Positions 31,737 through 42,880 are shown, counted from the stretch's first letter. The stretch is 64,000 nucleotides of DNA from Rhynchopus sp. YZ270_cl-10 (GCA_964035575.1 OZ037884.1:434001-498000), one strand, 5' to 3'. Numbers and translations: made by a program. Notes: a model not told the origin generated them from the sequence alone.

Positions 31737-32916
31737 ATGGGTCCCAAGAAAGGTGGAGGTGGTGGGAATGCCCCAGCAGCCGCCCCGACCAAGACGTTTA
31801 ACCTCACAGTCTCCAAGGTCTTCGATGGTGACAAACTGGAGAACTTTCTTGCCGCTTCCATTCCATTCATTTCGAAGACAAAAATTGGGAAGGGGATCAA
31901 CGGAAAGAACGACAAGGTATGCAGAGAGCCACAAAAAGCGTGATGGATCCTGAGAGAAACACACGGCAGCCAGAAATGTGTGGGATACCGACCGGCATGA
32001 GATCTGCTTTTTTTCTTTCACTCTGATAACCCTCCACGTCGTTTATCACACTGATCCCGAATCCCTTGACAGCGCTCTATTTACTATTTATGTATAGATT
32101 CTTCCCTCTCCCGCTTGGTAATACCTAATCCACTTCTGTAATAGGGGCAACCACATGAAGTGAGGGTGAGGGTGAGGGACAGTGTTGATTTTACCGTTAT
32201 TTTTATGTTTGACGTGACGCAAATAAACCCAAATACAGGAATCCAAGCAGCCCCAGCTCCAGAGCGCTGAGCTCCACGCTGACGGGAAGAAGATTAAGAT
32301 GAAGATGCCTGCCAAGTATGGACCCTCCCTCCCTCCGTTACCCAGCGTTTTTTGGTGACATAGTGCCTTAAAATACCACAAATTAAATTTCTGCTTCAAT
32401 TTTTTTCAAATAAACCCCACCCATATTTCACAACGTTTTAGCTCATCTAAAAACCCCCTTCTTTGATTTCACGTTGCACACTTCACTACCTCCCCCCTCA
32501 CATTACGGGAAAAACCTTGACCACATCATTACACACTTCTTTTACTTAATACACCGCCTTTGGTATTATACTGTCATATTATATTCAATTTAAAAGTATA
32601 CATCTTTCTGCACAGGGTTGTTGATGTGGGTAATGTGTTCACTGTGACTGTCAGCTGCCCACCAAAGGACATAGATGCACAACTTGCCGCTGCACAAACA
32701 AAGGTGGGCGGGCTTGAGGAGGAGCAGGCCAAGCTCGACGAGGCTGTCGAGGCGCAACTCAACTCTGTCAACGCGAAAATCGAGGAGAGCAAAAACAAAC
32801 CCCCCAAAAACAGCTGGATGCACAAACCAGGGGGTGCACGCGCACAAGCCTCCGGAGGAGAATCTGAGGCCATGGTTGGCCACACAGTGGGACAAGACCA
32901 GGAGGCAGAACAGTAG
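31737..32916 (+). CDS. Split gene for a small Lys/Gly-rich and coiled-coil protein
   Basis: Three exons are proposed: 31737-31916, 32239-32315 and 32616-32916. The introns, 322 and 300 nt, begin GTATGC and GTATGG and end TACAG and GCACAG. Joined, the exons total 558 nt and read 185 residues without a stop; the 77-nt middle exon fixes the phase, which supports the model. Exon 1 reads MGPKKGGGGGNAP... then KTFNLTVSKVFDGDKLENFL. The middle is basic (DGKKIKMKMPAK) and leads to VVDVGNVFTVTV. Residues about 110-145 are an Ala/Glu/Lys/Gln-rich predicted helix (LEEEQAKLDEAVEAQLNSV). The C-terminus is polar. The start resembles the N-terminal layout of ribosomal protein eL22, but the diagnostic KRYLKYLTKK block is missing, so I do not assign it. 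Function unknown. Confidence 0.6.
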
Positions 32917-33353
32917 AATTTCTCAAGGGGGGTTTTTTGGGTAGGGTTTGGGGGGGTTTTTTTGATTTTTTTTTTTATCTCAGCCCTTCATGGGTGTTAG
33001 TCGTATAGGTGAGGTTTGAAGTGCTTCCCTGCAAAGTCTCTGATCTGATTAAAAAAAACTTTCTTGAATCTGACTGCATCGAGACCGATCGAAAAGAACG
33101 AAAAAAGAAACCACAACCCTCTTTTGTTCATTACCAAAAACATATCCCCCTCTCCCACCCAAAAAACCACCATCACCACCCCTCACCCAGCACACACTAC
33201 ACCGTTGCGGAATATTTTCCAAAAAAGAAGAAAAAATACCCCCCCAAATGTTCCGCAAAGAGTAACCAGCAGAACGTGGTGCAGGCTAAAAAAAGGGTTT
33301 CATACCCTAGCCACATAAATACCCCCATTTTTTCCCCCCCTCTTTCCCCCCCG
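32917..33353. other. Intergenic region upstream of the large membrane-protein gene
   Basis: A frame continuous with the downstream gene is open back to 33009, but its residues are low-complexity (Lys/His/Pro runs). A C/T tract immediately precedes the signal-peptide ATG, so I treat this as 5' flank. Confidence 0.5.
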
Positions 33354-36300
33354 ATGTTGCTCAGAGCATTTCTTTGTTCTGTTTTTTTCGTTGCACAGAG
33401 TACGGCTGGGGATGTGGAAGGACATGGTAGTGTATGGTGGGAATGGTTCCCTGCTGACGCCTGCCCTGCTCCCTATGAAAGCGGAGATTTGCAAGACAGT
33501 GATTGGTCACATGATGGCTCATGCTTGGTACTGACAGAGCTAAAAGAAGCAGATCCACTCAGATCATGGACTACCAAAGGCTACACCGCAGTACGAATGC
33601 TTTGCATTGACCCAGATCTTTCCTCTACAAACACCATAGCAAAAGACGACAATGTGGTTCTCTCCTATTTCAATGACACCGACTGCGACGGACCAGCAGA
33701 GTTGATCACCGTGAACGCTTCGACATGTGTCCCCCAACTCGGCCCGATCCGATTTCAATGCTCCCGATGCCATTGGGTGTTCAAAGGCGCGACCTCACCA
33801 CCATACTTTCTGCAGGCCATCGGGGTGTTTGTATTTCTCATTCTCTGTATTATATTCAATTTGACGTTTCAACAGAAGCTTGACCTATGGAGCAAAACTT
33901 TACCCCCAAAGATCTGCCCTTGCTTCTTTGCTACAAAGGGATATGAAATTCGGGAAAACGGAGCAGAATTATACGAAGGCGAACGGCTTCATGTGGAGGG
34001 GGTACCGGCGTCGCCGACTACTCCGAATTTGCAGGGGTGTGGGGTGATTGAAAATTGCATTGTTTGGGTCGCACCTCCATTGGCCTCTACGTTAGCAGTG
34101 GGGGTGACTACGCCAAGCCAAAGAGCGCCGTCTGTAGGGTTTGGTCTGGCGAATCCCCCATCAGCAGGGTCACTTCGTCTTGGAGCTTCAAATCGGTCTT
34201 TTCCACGAGGATCTCCAGAAAGCCGTTATGCACCAAATCCATTGCATCAGACCTCTTCTGATGGTGTCATTTCCCCACCTTCGCGGCCACAAAAGAGCTT
34301 ACCCCCGAATGACTATTATGGAGAACCAATGGAGGGGTCGTTAGGGCACAGTGTGGTGTTGTGTAGCTCTTCGTTGACGTCACCGCCGCTTGCTCCATCT
34401 GAATCGGCTTCGTCGTTGAAGGAGTCTTGGAAAGATGGTGGTGGACCGCTCCCCGCTGCAAGAACGAGATTGTCTCGGATTGAGAGTCTGCGCTCTCTGC
34501 GGGTCGCTGCGGTGAGAGAAGGGAGTGTGAACCTCGCAGCGACGATGCCCCCTAGCGGTTCCTTTAATGGATCGGGCATTTCTTCTCCAGCAACGCCAAA
34601 GGGGCCGGTAGTGTTGGCGCCTGGTGGCAGCATCGCGGGGGTGTCTGTCACAACATCTTCCCGATCGTTGATGGAGAAAAAACGGAGTAGAAGGGGGGGG
34701 CGTGGGAGTGGGGTGGAGGCAGGGCCTACCATGCTTCCCGCTACGGCAGGGGAGCTGACCCGATCGCAGCGGGAGAAGGAGAGAGGGGAGCGGAGGGATG
34801 AGAAGAGGGAGGAGCTCCGGTCGAGGGCGAGGGGGGTGGATGAGGGGGTAGGGGCGTTGCCGAGGGTGAGCAGTGCGGATTTGGCAGCTGCTCCGAACCC
34901 TCCTGCACCACGCCGGGTTGGAAGCAGAATGGACTCAGGATCTCCGGTTTCGATTCTCCCTTTGGTAAAATCACACACCGCAGTAAACCTCTCCCAAGCG
35001 CGCGACGACGCAAAATCCCGCTCTCGACGCTCCTCCGCTGTACATCTCGCAGGCGCCGGCAGCCCTCCCCCATCATCTCCTATCCTCAAATCAGGACACA
35101 CCCTCTCTTATTCACCAAAACGGCGGAGGCAAAACGGCGCAGTAGTACACGCCATCCCACTCCTCCCTGTAGAAGACACTGTTGACCCAACACGAACGGA
35201 GGAGGGTGGTGACGTGGTGATATCTTATGCAGAGCATTCCACCCCTGCGTATCAGAAGGCCGATGAGCATGCAATGTCCCTCATCCCGCAGGCAGCGAAC
35301 GACGTCTTGCTAATACAGAACAGCTACTGTGAGGTCTGCGCCTGCCCCATCCGCGAACAGCACTCCTGCGAAGACTGGCGGAACCTTGTTGTCTCTGGTG
35401 CATTTGGACGGTTCGCACGGTGCGTCTCACTCACCTCTATCACAACCCTCGACAATGGATGCACCCCGTGCGCCTTAATCCGTTTTGTCAAACCCCAAAA
35501 GGTCTCCCCTATGTTAACCGACAACGCCGCGCTTGTCGAAAAAGCGTGCCGTGAGATAGGCTTCACTATGGTCGACGACGTCAGTCTCGATCTCAACGAG
35601 GACATCCACTGCCTCCTCCCTGTCGCAGACCTCCGCAATGCGTCCAGCCTAGGTGACTACGTGAGAGTAGTAAAAAACCCACAAAAACACTGCAGAGCAG
35701 AGCATTGGGAGGATTGGTTCAAAGATTTTGCTTTATGTGTTGCGCAGGTTCAGGGCATTCAAACGGACCGAAATGGAGATGCACTACTTAAGGTCCATTT
35801 TATGGGTTCCGCAACGATCGTGCTACCAATCACTGCGTTCTGTGAGAGCACCAAACAGGAGCATTCCTCTGAGTGTCTGATGGTGCCGCAGCCGATGGAG
35901 CGGAGGGTGATGATGGCGGTGTTTGTTGCGTCAACTCCTCCGTTGCTTTCTGCAAAGGCGATTTTTTTGATTGCATTATTCATTAAATCTGTTGTAGACG
36001 TATTCGAGTCCGGACACTCCGGGAGAGCCTCACACCACAACAGCTGGGAAGCATACGAAGAGGTTTACTTCAAGCTCTTCAACTCCGGCTACCCAACCCT
36101 CATCGCGGACTGTACTACCCTCACCTCCTATTTCCTCATCAATTTCCACCCCACACCAACCGGATTCGTTCGTGGCGTAGGCATTCCTTCTACAATCGTT
36201 TTAGTTCTCACCGCCTTTATTTCTTTACCAGGTATTGTAACGCATGCACTCCCTATGGCGTTTTATTACGGCTGGATTTGGGGTCCATTGCTAACGCTTT

Positions 36301-36611
36301 TATGGCAAGGTGCAAAGGTGATCAAAGCGCTTCGTCCGTCCCCTCCAGTGATGAGTCAATGCGATGCCTACAGTATGAGCGCAATATGGAAATCGCATCG
36401 GGGGTATGTGATAAGGGCGTCCTTGTATTACCTGCTGTTCCGGTTTACGGTGGAGTTGCTTGGGGTGATCTTCCTGCAGACGAACTACAACTATGCCGTT
36501 TTCGCATATGATGGTGTAGGCTATTTCGACAGTATAACAAAGGAGTTTCAACAGCGTGACGTTCTGTGTATTTTCGAGCATGGAACGCAACTGGCTTCGA
36601 TGTTGTTTTAG
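33354..36611 (+). CDS. Large membrane protein with Ser/Arg-rich loop and cysteine motif
   Basis: 1085 residues, intronless, family not recognised. I start at 33354 because the ATG opens a signal peptide (MLLRAFLCSVFFVAQSTAG) directly after a CCCCCCCTCTTTCCCCC tract. The upstream in-frame extension is low-complexity. Residues 20-150 form a Cys-containing ectodomain with several N-x-S/T sites. A transmembrane segment lies at about 152-172 (AIGVFVFLILCIIFNLTF). About 250-640 is a disordered Ser/Pro/Arg-rich stretch, including a highly charged block near residue 470 (REKERGERRDEKREELRSR). Around 652-710 is a cysteine cluster (YCEVCACPIREQHSC ... CTPC) that could bind zinc. The last ~240 residues hold at least four hydrophobic segments (for example IPSTIVLVLTAFISLPGIV and ASLYYLLFRFTVELLGVIF). 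The overall plan, ectodomain plus C-terminal multi-pass region, resembles the gene at 24171. Confidence 0.8.
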   Translation: MLLRAFLCSVFFVAQSTAGDVEGHGSVWWEWFPADACPAPYESGDLQDSDWSHDGSCLVLTELKEADPLRSWTTKGYTAVRMLCIDPDLSSTNTIAKDDNVVLSYFNDTDCDGPAELITVNASTCVPQLGPIRFQCSRCHWVFKGATSPPYFLQAIGVFVFLILCIIFNLTFQQKLDLWSKTLPPKICPCFFATKGYEIRENGAELYEGERLHVEGVPASPTTPNLQGCGVIENCIVWVAPPLASTLAVGVTTPSQRAPSVGFGLANPPSAGSLRLGASNRSFPRGSPESRYAPNPLHQTSSDGVISPPSRPQKSLPPNDYYGEPMEGSLGHSVVLCSSSLTSPPLAPSESASSLKESWKDGGGPLPAARTRLSRIESLRSLRVAAVREGSVNLAATMPPSGSFNGSGISSPATPKGPVVLAPGGSIAGVSVTTSSRSLMEKKRSRRGGRGSGVEAGPTMLPATAGELTRSQREKERGERRDEKREELRSRARGVDEGVGALPRVSSADLAAAPNPPAPRRVGSRMDSGSPVSILPLVKSHTAVNLSQARDDAKSRSRRSSAVHLAGAGSPPPSSPILKSGHTLSYSPKRRRQNGAVVHAIPLLPVEDTVDPTRTEEGGDVVISYAEHSTPAYQKADEHAMSLIPQAANDVLLIQNSYCEVCACPIREQHSCEDWRNLVVSGAFGRFARCVSLTSITTLDNGCTPCALIRFVKPQKVSPMLTDNAALVEKACREIGFTMVDDVSLDLNEDIHCLLPVADLRNASSLGDYVRVVKNPQKHCRAEHWEDWFKDFALCVAQVQGIQTDRNGDALLKVHFMGSATIVLPITAFCESTKQEHSSECLMVPQPMERRVMMAVFVASTPPLLSAKAIFLIALFIKSVVDVFESGHSGRASHHNSWEAYEEVYFKLFNSGYPTLIADCTTLTSYFLINFHPTPTGFVRGVGIPSTIVLVLTAFISLPGIVTHALPMAFYYGWIWGPLLTLLWQGAKVIKALRPSPPVMSQCDAYSMSAIWKSHRGYVIRASLYYLLFRFTVELLGVIFLQTNYNYAVFAYDGVGYFDSITKEFQQRDVLCIFEHGTQLASMLF

Positions 36612-36774
36612 GGGGTATCTAAAAGGGGAAGGGGGTGTTTACTTTATTTTTTTTGGTTGGAAACCAGGATACCAAAAAAAAAGCAAGGACATCGCTAGAA
36701 AGTTGTATTTTTCAAAGATGTGTGTACACAGTCAGGTACATCTTTTCAATTTTTTATTTTTTTTTAAATATACC

Positions 36775-37313
36775 CAGGGAAATAGCTTGGTTTTCCTCCA
36801 AAATCAGGAATTATGCGAAAGCGAAATTTTTTTTTGCCCGGTCGAAAGCGGTCGTTGCGCGCTTCGCGCAAGCCTCCCTGAGTGGAGAGGCGAAAGGTCA
36901 AATTGCGAGATAACAAAAAAACAACGGAATGTAATCCCTTATTACGGAGCTTGGTCTTGCACCTTACGTTCCACTTTTCGTATGGGAAAAAAGAAATGGC
37001 GCCGCAGGCGAAAAAAAAATAGGGTACGGTGTAAAAATGCTGGTTTACAACCACACAGTCACTCAACAAACCCTTTTTTGCGGAGCAAAAAAGGAAAATG
37101 GCGCCGCAGGCGAAAAAAAATAAGGGTATGGTACCTCTGCAAACGCAGCGAGCGAAAATTTTAAGATTCCATCATTCCAGTCATTTGGGAGATCTGGGGG
37201 TCGGGCGAGGGGCCCCCAAAAGTGCCCAAAAATCCCTCTTTTTTTTTTTTTTTTCCCCAAAAATCCAGAATTATGCGATGTCGCATAATTCGGTATATGG
37301 AGCTATTTCCCTG
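36775..37313. mobile_element. Non-autonomous hAT-like element, TSD AATATACC
   Basis: 539 bp. The ends CAGGGAAATAGCT and AGCTATTTCCCTG are perfect inverted repeats. AATATACC is repeated directly on both sides (36767-36774 and 37314-37321), the 8-bp duplication typical of hAT transposons. The interior has two copies of ATGGCGCCGCAGGCGAAAAA around a segment with CCCTTTTTTGCGGAGC, shared with the element at 56404. No transposase. Confidence 0.92.
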
Positions 37314-38334
37314 AATATACCAGGTGTCTCAGGTCAATGTGAGGCTTTGGTTCATCAAAAAATATGGTTATTTTTTTTGCCCCTCTTGTGAGAGGGTGAA
37401 TACGATTAGTGGTTTTTGTTCTATCTCATCCCATCTTACCTCTCATATCCTATTGTTGTGAAATATTGAAAGTAAATGAACAGAAAAATAAAAAAAAATA
37501 ACTGGACAAAACAGAGGTGCATACTGGAGCTAAATACATAAGCTTAGGTTTAACTTTGTAGCTTTTTTAACAGCTTTTTTATCTTTATCTTTTTTTGGGA
37601 GGACGGATGTGTGTGCACACGATGAATCTATGTGCCTCGGATGACATACCTTTTTTTTTTCTTTTCATTCCGTATAACATGCTAAATGGCATACCTTTTT
37701 TTGCATGAAATTCATGTAAAAAACATGCAAAAGAAAATGATGGTATTTAGTGTAATGTTATTATGGCACATGGGCACGTGTGACATCATCCTTCTTTCTC
37801 CCCCCTATGTGGAGCATTTTCTGCCCTCCAAGTTTTCCTCTTCTATGTCACGGTCCTCCCCCTATCACTGTTGACTGCCCTTCGTTGTATTCAACTCCCC
37901 CTGATCCCCACTTACCCATCCCACCCAGGTGACTCTGCGTGCGCCAGTAGAGGGTTGTAGGTATCTATCAGCATTCCCCATTACTTTCCCCACCCTCCTC
38001 CTCCTCCTCCTCTGGTCTTATTCACTAGACTCGGTCTTTCGTAACCCGTAATTTAGCGAAAGACACGTGTGTGCTTGCTCTTTTTTTTTTGTTTGGTTTC
38101 AATGCTTTGTACTTTATTCATATTCCGGTTTTCTCCCGTGTAGGTGTTTTCAACTAACAACTTCGTTTTTTTTCTTATTTTTTTTCGTGCGTGTCTGAAG
38201 GATGTTGCTGTTCCGGTGCACCATGGTTGTCTTATGTTATATTTTTTTTGAAAAAAAAAATAAAAATGAAAATTTTATGTGGCATGTATGTGTAAGACTC
38301 GTGTATCGTTGCAGAGTTTCTTTTTTGTTGTTGA

Positions 38335-38369
38335 GGTACACTGTCACAAGAGGGATTAGTATTTCAAGG
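38335..38369 (+). repeat. Conserved ~40-bp motif, copy 4 (diverged)
   Basis: GGTACACTGTCACAAGAGGG then ATTAGTATTTCAAGG. The 3' part is shortened. Confidence 0.65.
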
Positions 38370-38565
38370 CATTTTTTCTTTTTTAAATAGGAGGAGTCTT
38401 CTTTGCTCTGCCTCATTGTGTGGTGTGCTCAGATGAGTCCTTGTGTTCTTACCAACTTCATTTTCCCCTCCCTCCCTACCCCTCCCTTCATTTTTCTTTT
38501 ATATCGACTGAGATGCGTTTTAGCACGTTTCAACTCCTCTTGTGTACAAGGCAAGGTAGGGGAAA

Positions 38566-38659
38566 TTGCTATAACACCCAGGTTACTAATGCCCATTTAC
38601 GAAAATACCCAGTGGGTGTTATCGCAAATGGGTATAAGTAACCTGGGTGTTATAGTTAT
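38566..38659. repeat. Palindrome with 30-bp arms
   Basis: The arms CTATAACACCCAGGTTACT and AGTAACCTGGGTGTTATAG are complementary. An inner pair (AATGCCCATTT / AAATGGGTAT) extends the stem. A stable cruciform or hairpin is likely. No open frame. Confidence 0.8.
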
Positions 38660-38942
38660 GAGAATTACCCCGGCAAGGTATTGTGGTCCCGGCTTCCAAT
38701 ACACTTTTTTCTGCACTTTTTTATGCACACATCATACTGGTGTGAACGGAGCGTGTCTGTCGTGCAATGAGAACGAACCATTGCAGGGAATCACTTGCCT
38801 CTTTCAAACAGCAACAGGGTTAAGAGTTGTCTTGTCTGGCAATCCCCATTCAGCCTAACAGATTATCATTTTTCCTTATTCTAGAGGAGTGGAGTTTTTG
38901 TGTTATTTCTGATAAAGAAAAAGAGAGGAAAAAAAAAAAAAA

Positions 38943-39120
38943 AAGCGGACAGTGAAGACTGTCTGTATTGTAATGCTCAACCAACATATCATAAAATAAA
39001 GCCTGCTGACTTCAAAAAAAATCCTGATTGTTTCAGATTATCAAAAAAAGAGTCAGTGAAGACTGTCTATGTGACAGCTGTCTACTAATCCAACAAATTA
39101 TTAAAATAAATGCAAATCAA
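38943..39120 (+). repeat. Two GTGAAG-type poly(A)-tailed units
   Basis: Both units begin AGTGAAGACTGTCT (38948 and about 39055), run about 50 bp to a CCAACA-ATTAT-like end and finish in A-rich DNA. They are diverged members of the family best seen at 57450-57610. Confidence 0.5.
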
Positions 39121-39280
39121 CGGGGTTGCGCTCTTTATAAAAAAGGAAAGTGCAAATGCCTTTGGGTGACACTGAGTAGACACGATTGTCGATGCAGCAC
39201 AGCAACCGAATTATCATTATTTTTAAAAGGTTCTTCCCCCCCACAAGCATTCAGATTAACGAAAATCTAAAATAAAAAAA

Positions 39281-39445
39281 GGTGGAGTTCATCCTCGGGT
39301 GTCTACACTAATGCAACCTAGTTTCCAAGAAAAAAAGGAAGAAAAAAAAAAAAAGAAAAGTGGAGTTTGTTGCATGGTGATGCCTCCTCACCAAACATTT
39401 TATTTGGAATAAAGAAATTTGCCCTCCAAAAAAAAAAAAAAAAAA
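39281..39445 (+). repeat. Two GTGGAG-type units followed by A-runs
   Basis: GGTGGAGTTCATCCTCGGGT ... CTACACTAATGCAACCTAGT then an A-rich tail, followed by a second unit AGTGGAGTTTGTTGCATGG that also ends in a 22-base A-run. Confidence 0.55.
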
Positions 39446-40427
39446 AAAAAAAGAACAAACTGTCAATGTGGCAGCGAAACCAAACAGATTATGTGGGTCT
39501 TCCTGTCATTATTGTTGGGGAATCTGACCCGATTGGTTCCCAACAGTGTAATATGAACATATTTACCTAATATGGCATTTTTCTTATTCTTTTTCTTTTT
39601 TGAAAATTTTGAAGAAGGAAAAAATTGTAAGTTTTATATAAAGAGGCCTGTCCTCTCTCGCATCCCCAATTATTTGTCGATTGGTTCCGTGCCAATTGAT
39701 AGCAATAGTGCAGAAACCAAAGGCTTCGACCAACTTTGAGTAACTTTGTTCCGTTTTTTATTGGAGCGAAGTGATTGTCGACATAACGAAGAAAATAACT
39801 GTATTTTAAAAACTTTGGGTACAGTTGATAAAAGAAACAGAGGAGCCTCTGAAGAGGACTTAAAAAAAAACTGAAGACTTAAAAGTGTATTTTTGGGGTT
39901 TTCAAAACTCCAAAGAGCGTTTTTTTTTTACTCCGATGTTTCTTGGATCACTGTAATACAAACCCCCCCCCCCCCCCCCCATTCTTTATTTTCCCCTTCA
40001 TGTCAAAGATCAATTCATTTTTTTGTTCTCGTTTTGAGACATGTTCTCAATATTATTGCTTTATTTTTTTGTTGGGCAGATTAAATTTTTTTAGATAAAA
40101 AATTGACATCTGTTTCCCGCAAACTATCGAATGTGTCACTGCGAAAAAAAGGCATTAAGGGTGGAGGGAAAGACCAGTTTAGTACCTTTTTTTTTTTTTT
40201 TTCCTTTTCCCTTTGCATTTTCCCCCTCTCTCTTACCCCCCACCACCACCACCACCACCACCACCCCCCAACCACCTTACTACTTGTGTTTCTGTTCGTT
40301 CAGAAGGTACCGATCGCTCGAAAAAGATCGGGGAAAAAGAAGAAAAAAAGAGGGAAAAGTGTCAGACCCGAGTTTTCTCAGTCTTATCTCTCTGCCATGC
40401 TTTTTTTTTCTTTTCCTTTTTTTTTTC

Positions 40428-40466
40428 GGTACATTGTCACGAGAGGGCTTTGTATTTCAAGTCAAC
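40428..40466 (+). repeat. Conserved ~40-bp motif, copy 5
   Basis: GGTACATTGTCACGAGAGGG then CTTTGTATTTCAAGTCAAC. It differs from copy 3 at a few bases near the left side. Confidence 0.8.
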
Positions 40467-40579
40467 CCCCCCACAGTCCCCTCATTTAGATTCTTTTATT
40501 ATCACATATCAGGAAAGAAAAAAAAGGAAGAAAATAGTAATCTGTAACACCGTCTGTCTCTTATAAGATGAGATGATGG

Positions 40580-40617
<38 letters not shown>

Positions 40618-40626
40618 TAAAAAGGG

Positions 40627-40687
40627 GTTGAGTACATACCCGAATTCTCCCACCCTGGTGGGTTTACTCGGCGATTGTCGACACAAC
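40627..40687 (+). repeat. GAGTACA...GATTGTCG motif, copy 1
   Basis: TTGAGTACATACCCGAATTC then a CCACCCTGGTGGG hairpin and GGCGATTGTCGACACAAC. A second copy is at 57380-57440, and the GATTGTCG core alone also occurs near 39192, 39774 and 53063. Confidence 0.6.
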
Positions 40688-40691
40688 AACA

Positions 40692-40747
40692 GGTGACTAA
40701 ACTAAATTTCTTGGTCGGTGTTATACAAGGGTTGGAAAAAAAGTACG
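40692..40747 (+). repeat. 56-bp repeat, copy 1
   Basis: GGTGACTAAACTAAATTTCT then TGGTCGGTGTTATACAAGGG and TTGGAAAAAAAGTACG. It is nearly identical to 41975-42031 apart from the first bases. Confidence 0.8.
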
Positions 40748-40814
40748 TAAAAAAGTACTAGGCTCATGCATCCATTTCAAGGGAAGATATAGAATGATAT
40801 TTGAAAAAATGAAA

Positions 40815-40890
40815 GTGGAGATTTGCACAAAACTGTGGCGACACAACCCGAGGCAAACTACACTACTCCAACAAATTTATCAAAAAAAAT
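40815..40890 (+). repeat. GTGGAGATT unit, poly(A)-tailed
   Basis: GTGGAGATTTGCACAAAACT then GTGGCGACACAACCCGAGG, CCAACAAATTTATC and an A-run. It is a copy of the unit at 57544. Confidence 0.7.
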
Positions 40891-41446
40891 CAGCAAAACA
40901 ACAAAAAAGTAGCTCCACTAATGTTCTCAAATTTATCCCTCACCCACCGACTATTTTACGCCATTTTGGATGCAACACATTTGGACAACTGTATTATTAA
41001 CAGCTCAAAAGAGATATACCTGTAATGAATTAACTGAAAAGGGAGGGGGAAATCTTCAAGATCGTGTGTAGTGTCTCAGTGTCTCAGTGTCCATACCCTC
41101 TTTAAAGGGTTCTTTTTGTAAGGTAAACTAAGAGAGATCTGATCATTTAAACTTACGGCTGCTTTCTCTTCTTTTTAACGGCTTAGCATTCCCTTTTTGT
41201 ACAGTATTTCCCCCCCTCCGAGGACATTCCTTTTCTCGCAAAAAGGAGCGAGTCATATGGAAAATGGACGTTTAAAACAAACACCGTTCCTAGAGAAGCT
41301 TCTCTTGGGCTGGAAATACATCAAATAACGATTTTTTTTTTTTGCGCATTTTTGAAATGCATTCTGATGGATAAATCATGCATAACAAAAATCCACAATA
41401 CAAACTACATACCACCCCCCTTTCCCCCCCCCTTTATTAACTCTGT

Positions 41447-41505
41447 GCACGATGGTGAAGTAAATGGCGTGACTTTGCGGTTTTACTTTACCTTCGTGTG
41501 GCATT
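41447..41505. repeat. Foldback D, copy 2 (diverged)
   Basis: The arms CACGATGGTGAAGTAAA and TTTACTTTACCTTCGTG match those at 29617-29706, with a shorter, unrelated centre. Confidence 0.6.
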
Positions 41506-41974
41506 CTTGGGAGAGAGTATTGTTCCCTCCACAGCAAAAATATTCCAGGCAGAATCTTGATCTGGTAGCATCACTTCGTAATTGCACAAAACTCACAAAA
41601 AATAACAACCTCACTTTTCTTCGCCCTCTTTTTTAAAAAGATGTAAGGTGCTAAGATGAAGCTCATTTATCTCTCAAGTTTTCCTTTCCGTGGAGACTAA
41701 GCAGAGGCTTGGGATCATCTTACCAACATTTTCCCCCCTTCGATGAATTGTTCAGCCCCGCCGGCTATAATCCCTCTGTTGCAACAGAACTTTTATACGG
41801 TAACGGCGGGGCTGGAATTGTTGGAAATCGTGTGGTTGGTCACCCTGTGTGCTCCACTTTCAATTTTTATTTTTTCTCGTGTGCAATTTTTTGCAAAATG
41901 GTGTGGTCAGCGGTCCACGGGGAAACCCATGGGTGAACCACAGACTGAGTTGTTGACTGCATCACAAATAATGA

Positions 41975-42031
41975 GGGTGACCAAACTAAATTTCTTGGTC
42001 GGTGTTATACAAGGGTTGGAAAAAAAAGTAC
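41975..42031 (+). repeat. 56-bp repeat, copy 2
   Basis: Matches 40692-40747 from CTAAATTTCTTGGTCGGTG through TTATACAAGGGTTGGAAAA. Confidence 0.8.
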
Positions 42032-42175
42032 GCGCGCAAACACCGAGCAAAAAAAGTTTGTTCACCCTAATTTTAAAACAATAAAACACAAAAACAAAAA
42101 CATTGTACAGCGCCTGAGCTGCTTGTGCTCACCTTCATCACTATTTCAAACTCCACACCCCTTTGGGCACACCAA

Positions 42176-42212
42176 GGTACATTGCCACGAGAGGGCTTTG
42201 TATTTCAAGTCA
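42176..42212 (+). repeat. Conserved ~40-bp motif, copy 6
   Basis: GGTACATTGCCACGAGAGGG then CTTTGTATTTCAAGTCA. Confidence 0.8.
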
Positions 42213-42820
42213 TATCGTATTGTGTGTCTCTGCTGTCCGTGCACAAGGAACATTCATCTTTCAAGCGTTTTTTTTTTTTTTTTTTGGGTTTGTTTCGTTT
42301 TTTTGTCTGCTTATCAAACTCTTGACAAACAGGAAATAGAAATTGTCCATCAGTTTGTATTCCCCCCACCTCACCACAACCGCACCACATTTTAAACAAA
42401 TATGAGTGAAGACTGTCTGGCGGCACTACGCCAACAGATTATCAGAAGATTTTAAAAAAAGTAATGCAACCCAGCGGCGCGAGCGAAACATCCCCCCCTT
42501 TTTTTTTTCTCATGTCTTTATTTCTTTACCCGCCATCATCCCCAAAAAAGCCAGCTTCTACTCCCCCGTAGAAACCCCTGCTAGCGACAAAAGCATTTTT
42601 ATTTTTTCGGCCTCAAAGAGGTTTCCTCTTCACTGCCCAGGTAGTCAGTGGGAGCGTATCGCAGTAATAAAAAAAATATCACCACAGAATACTTATTGCA
42701 CGCTTTACGCACAAACAAAAATTGTTCTTGATCAAGATAACAAAGCGGGAACAAGACAGGAGCTAGTGATAACCGTCTTTTTTACTATTTTTTTCTTCTC
42801 TCTCTTCTTCTTGCGCTTTT

Positions 42821-42880
42821 CATCCGGGACTAACATCGTAGATGGGTCAGTCGGAGGTGCCTGCATCAACAACTACAGCT
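42821..42880 (+). repeat. CATCGTA...GGAGGTGCCTGCATC motif, copy 1
   Basis: TTTTCATCC, then CATCGTAGATGGGTCAGTCG and GAGGTGCCTGCATCAAC, then a T9 run. Related copies are at 54274-54334 and 59587-59646. Confidence 0.65.

Noticed and set aside
31737-32916. Ribosomal protein eL22
   Set aside because: Only the basic N-terminus and an LENFL-like helix are reminiscent; the conserved KRYLKYLTKK block is missing.
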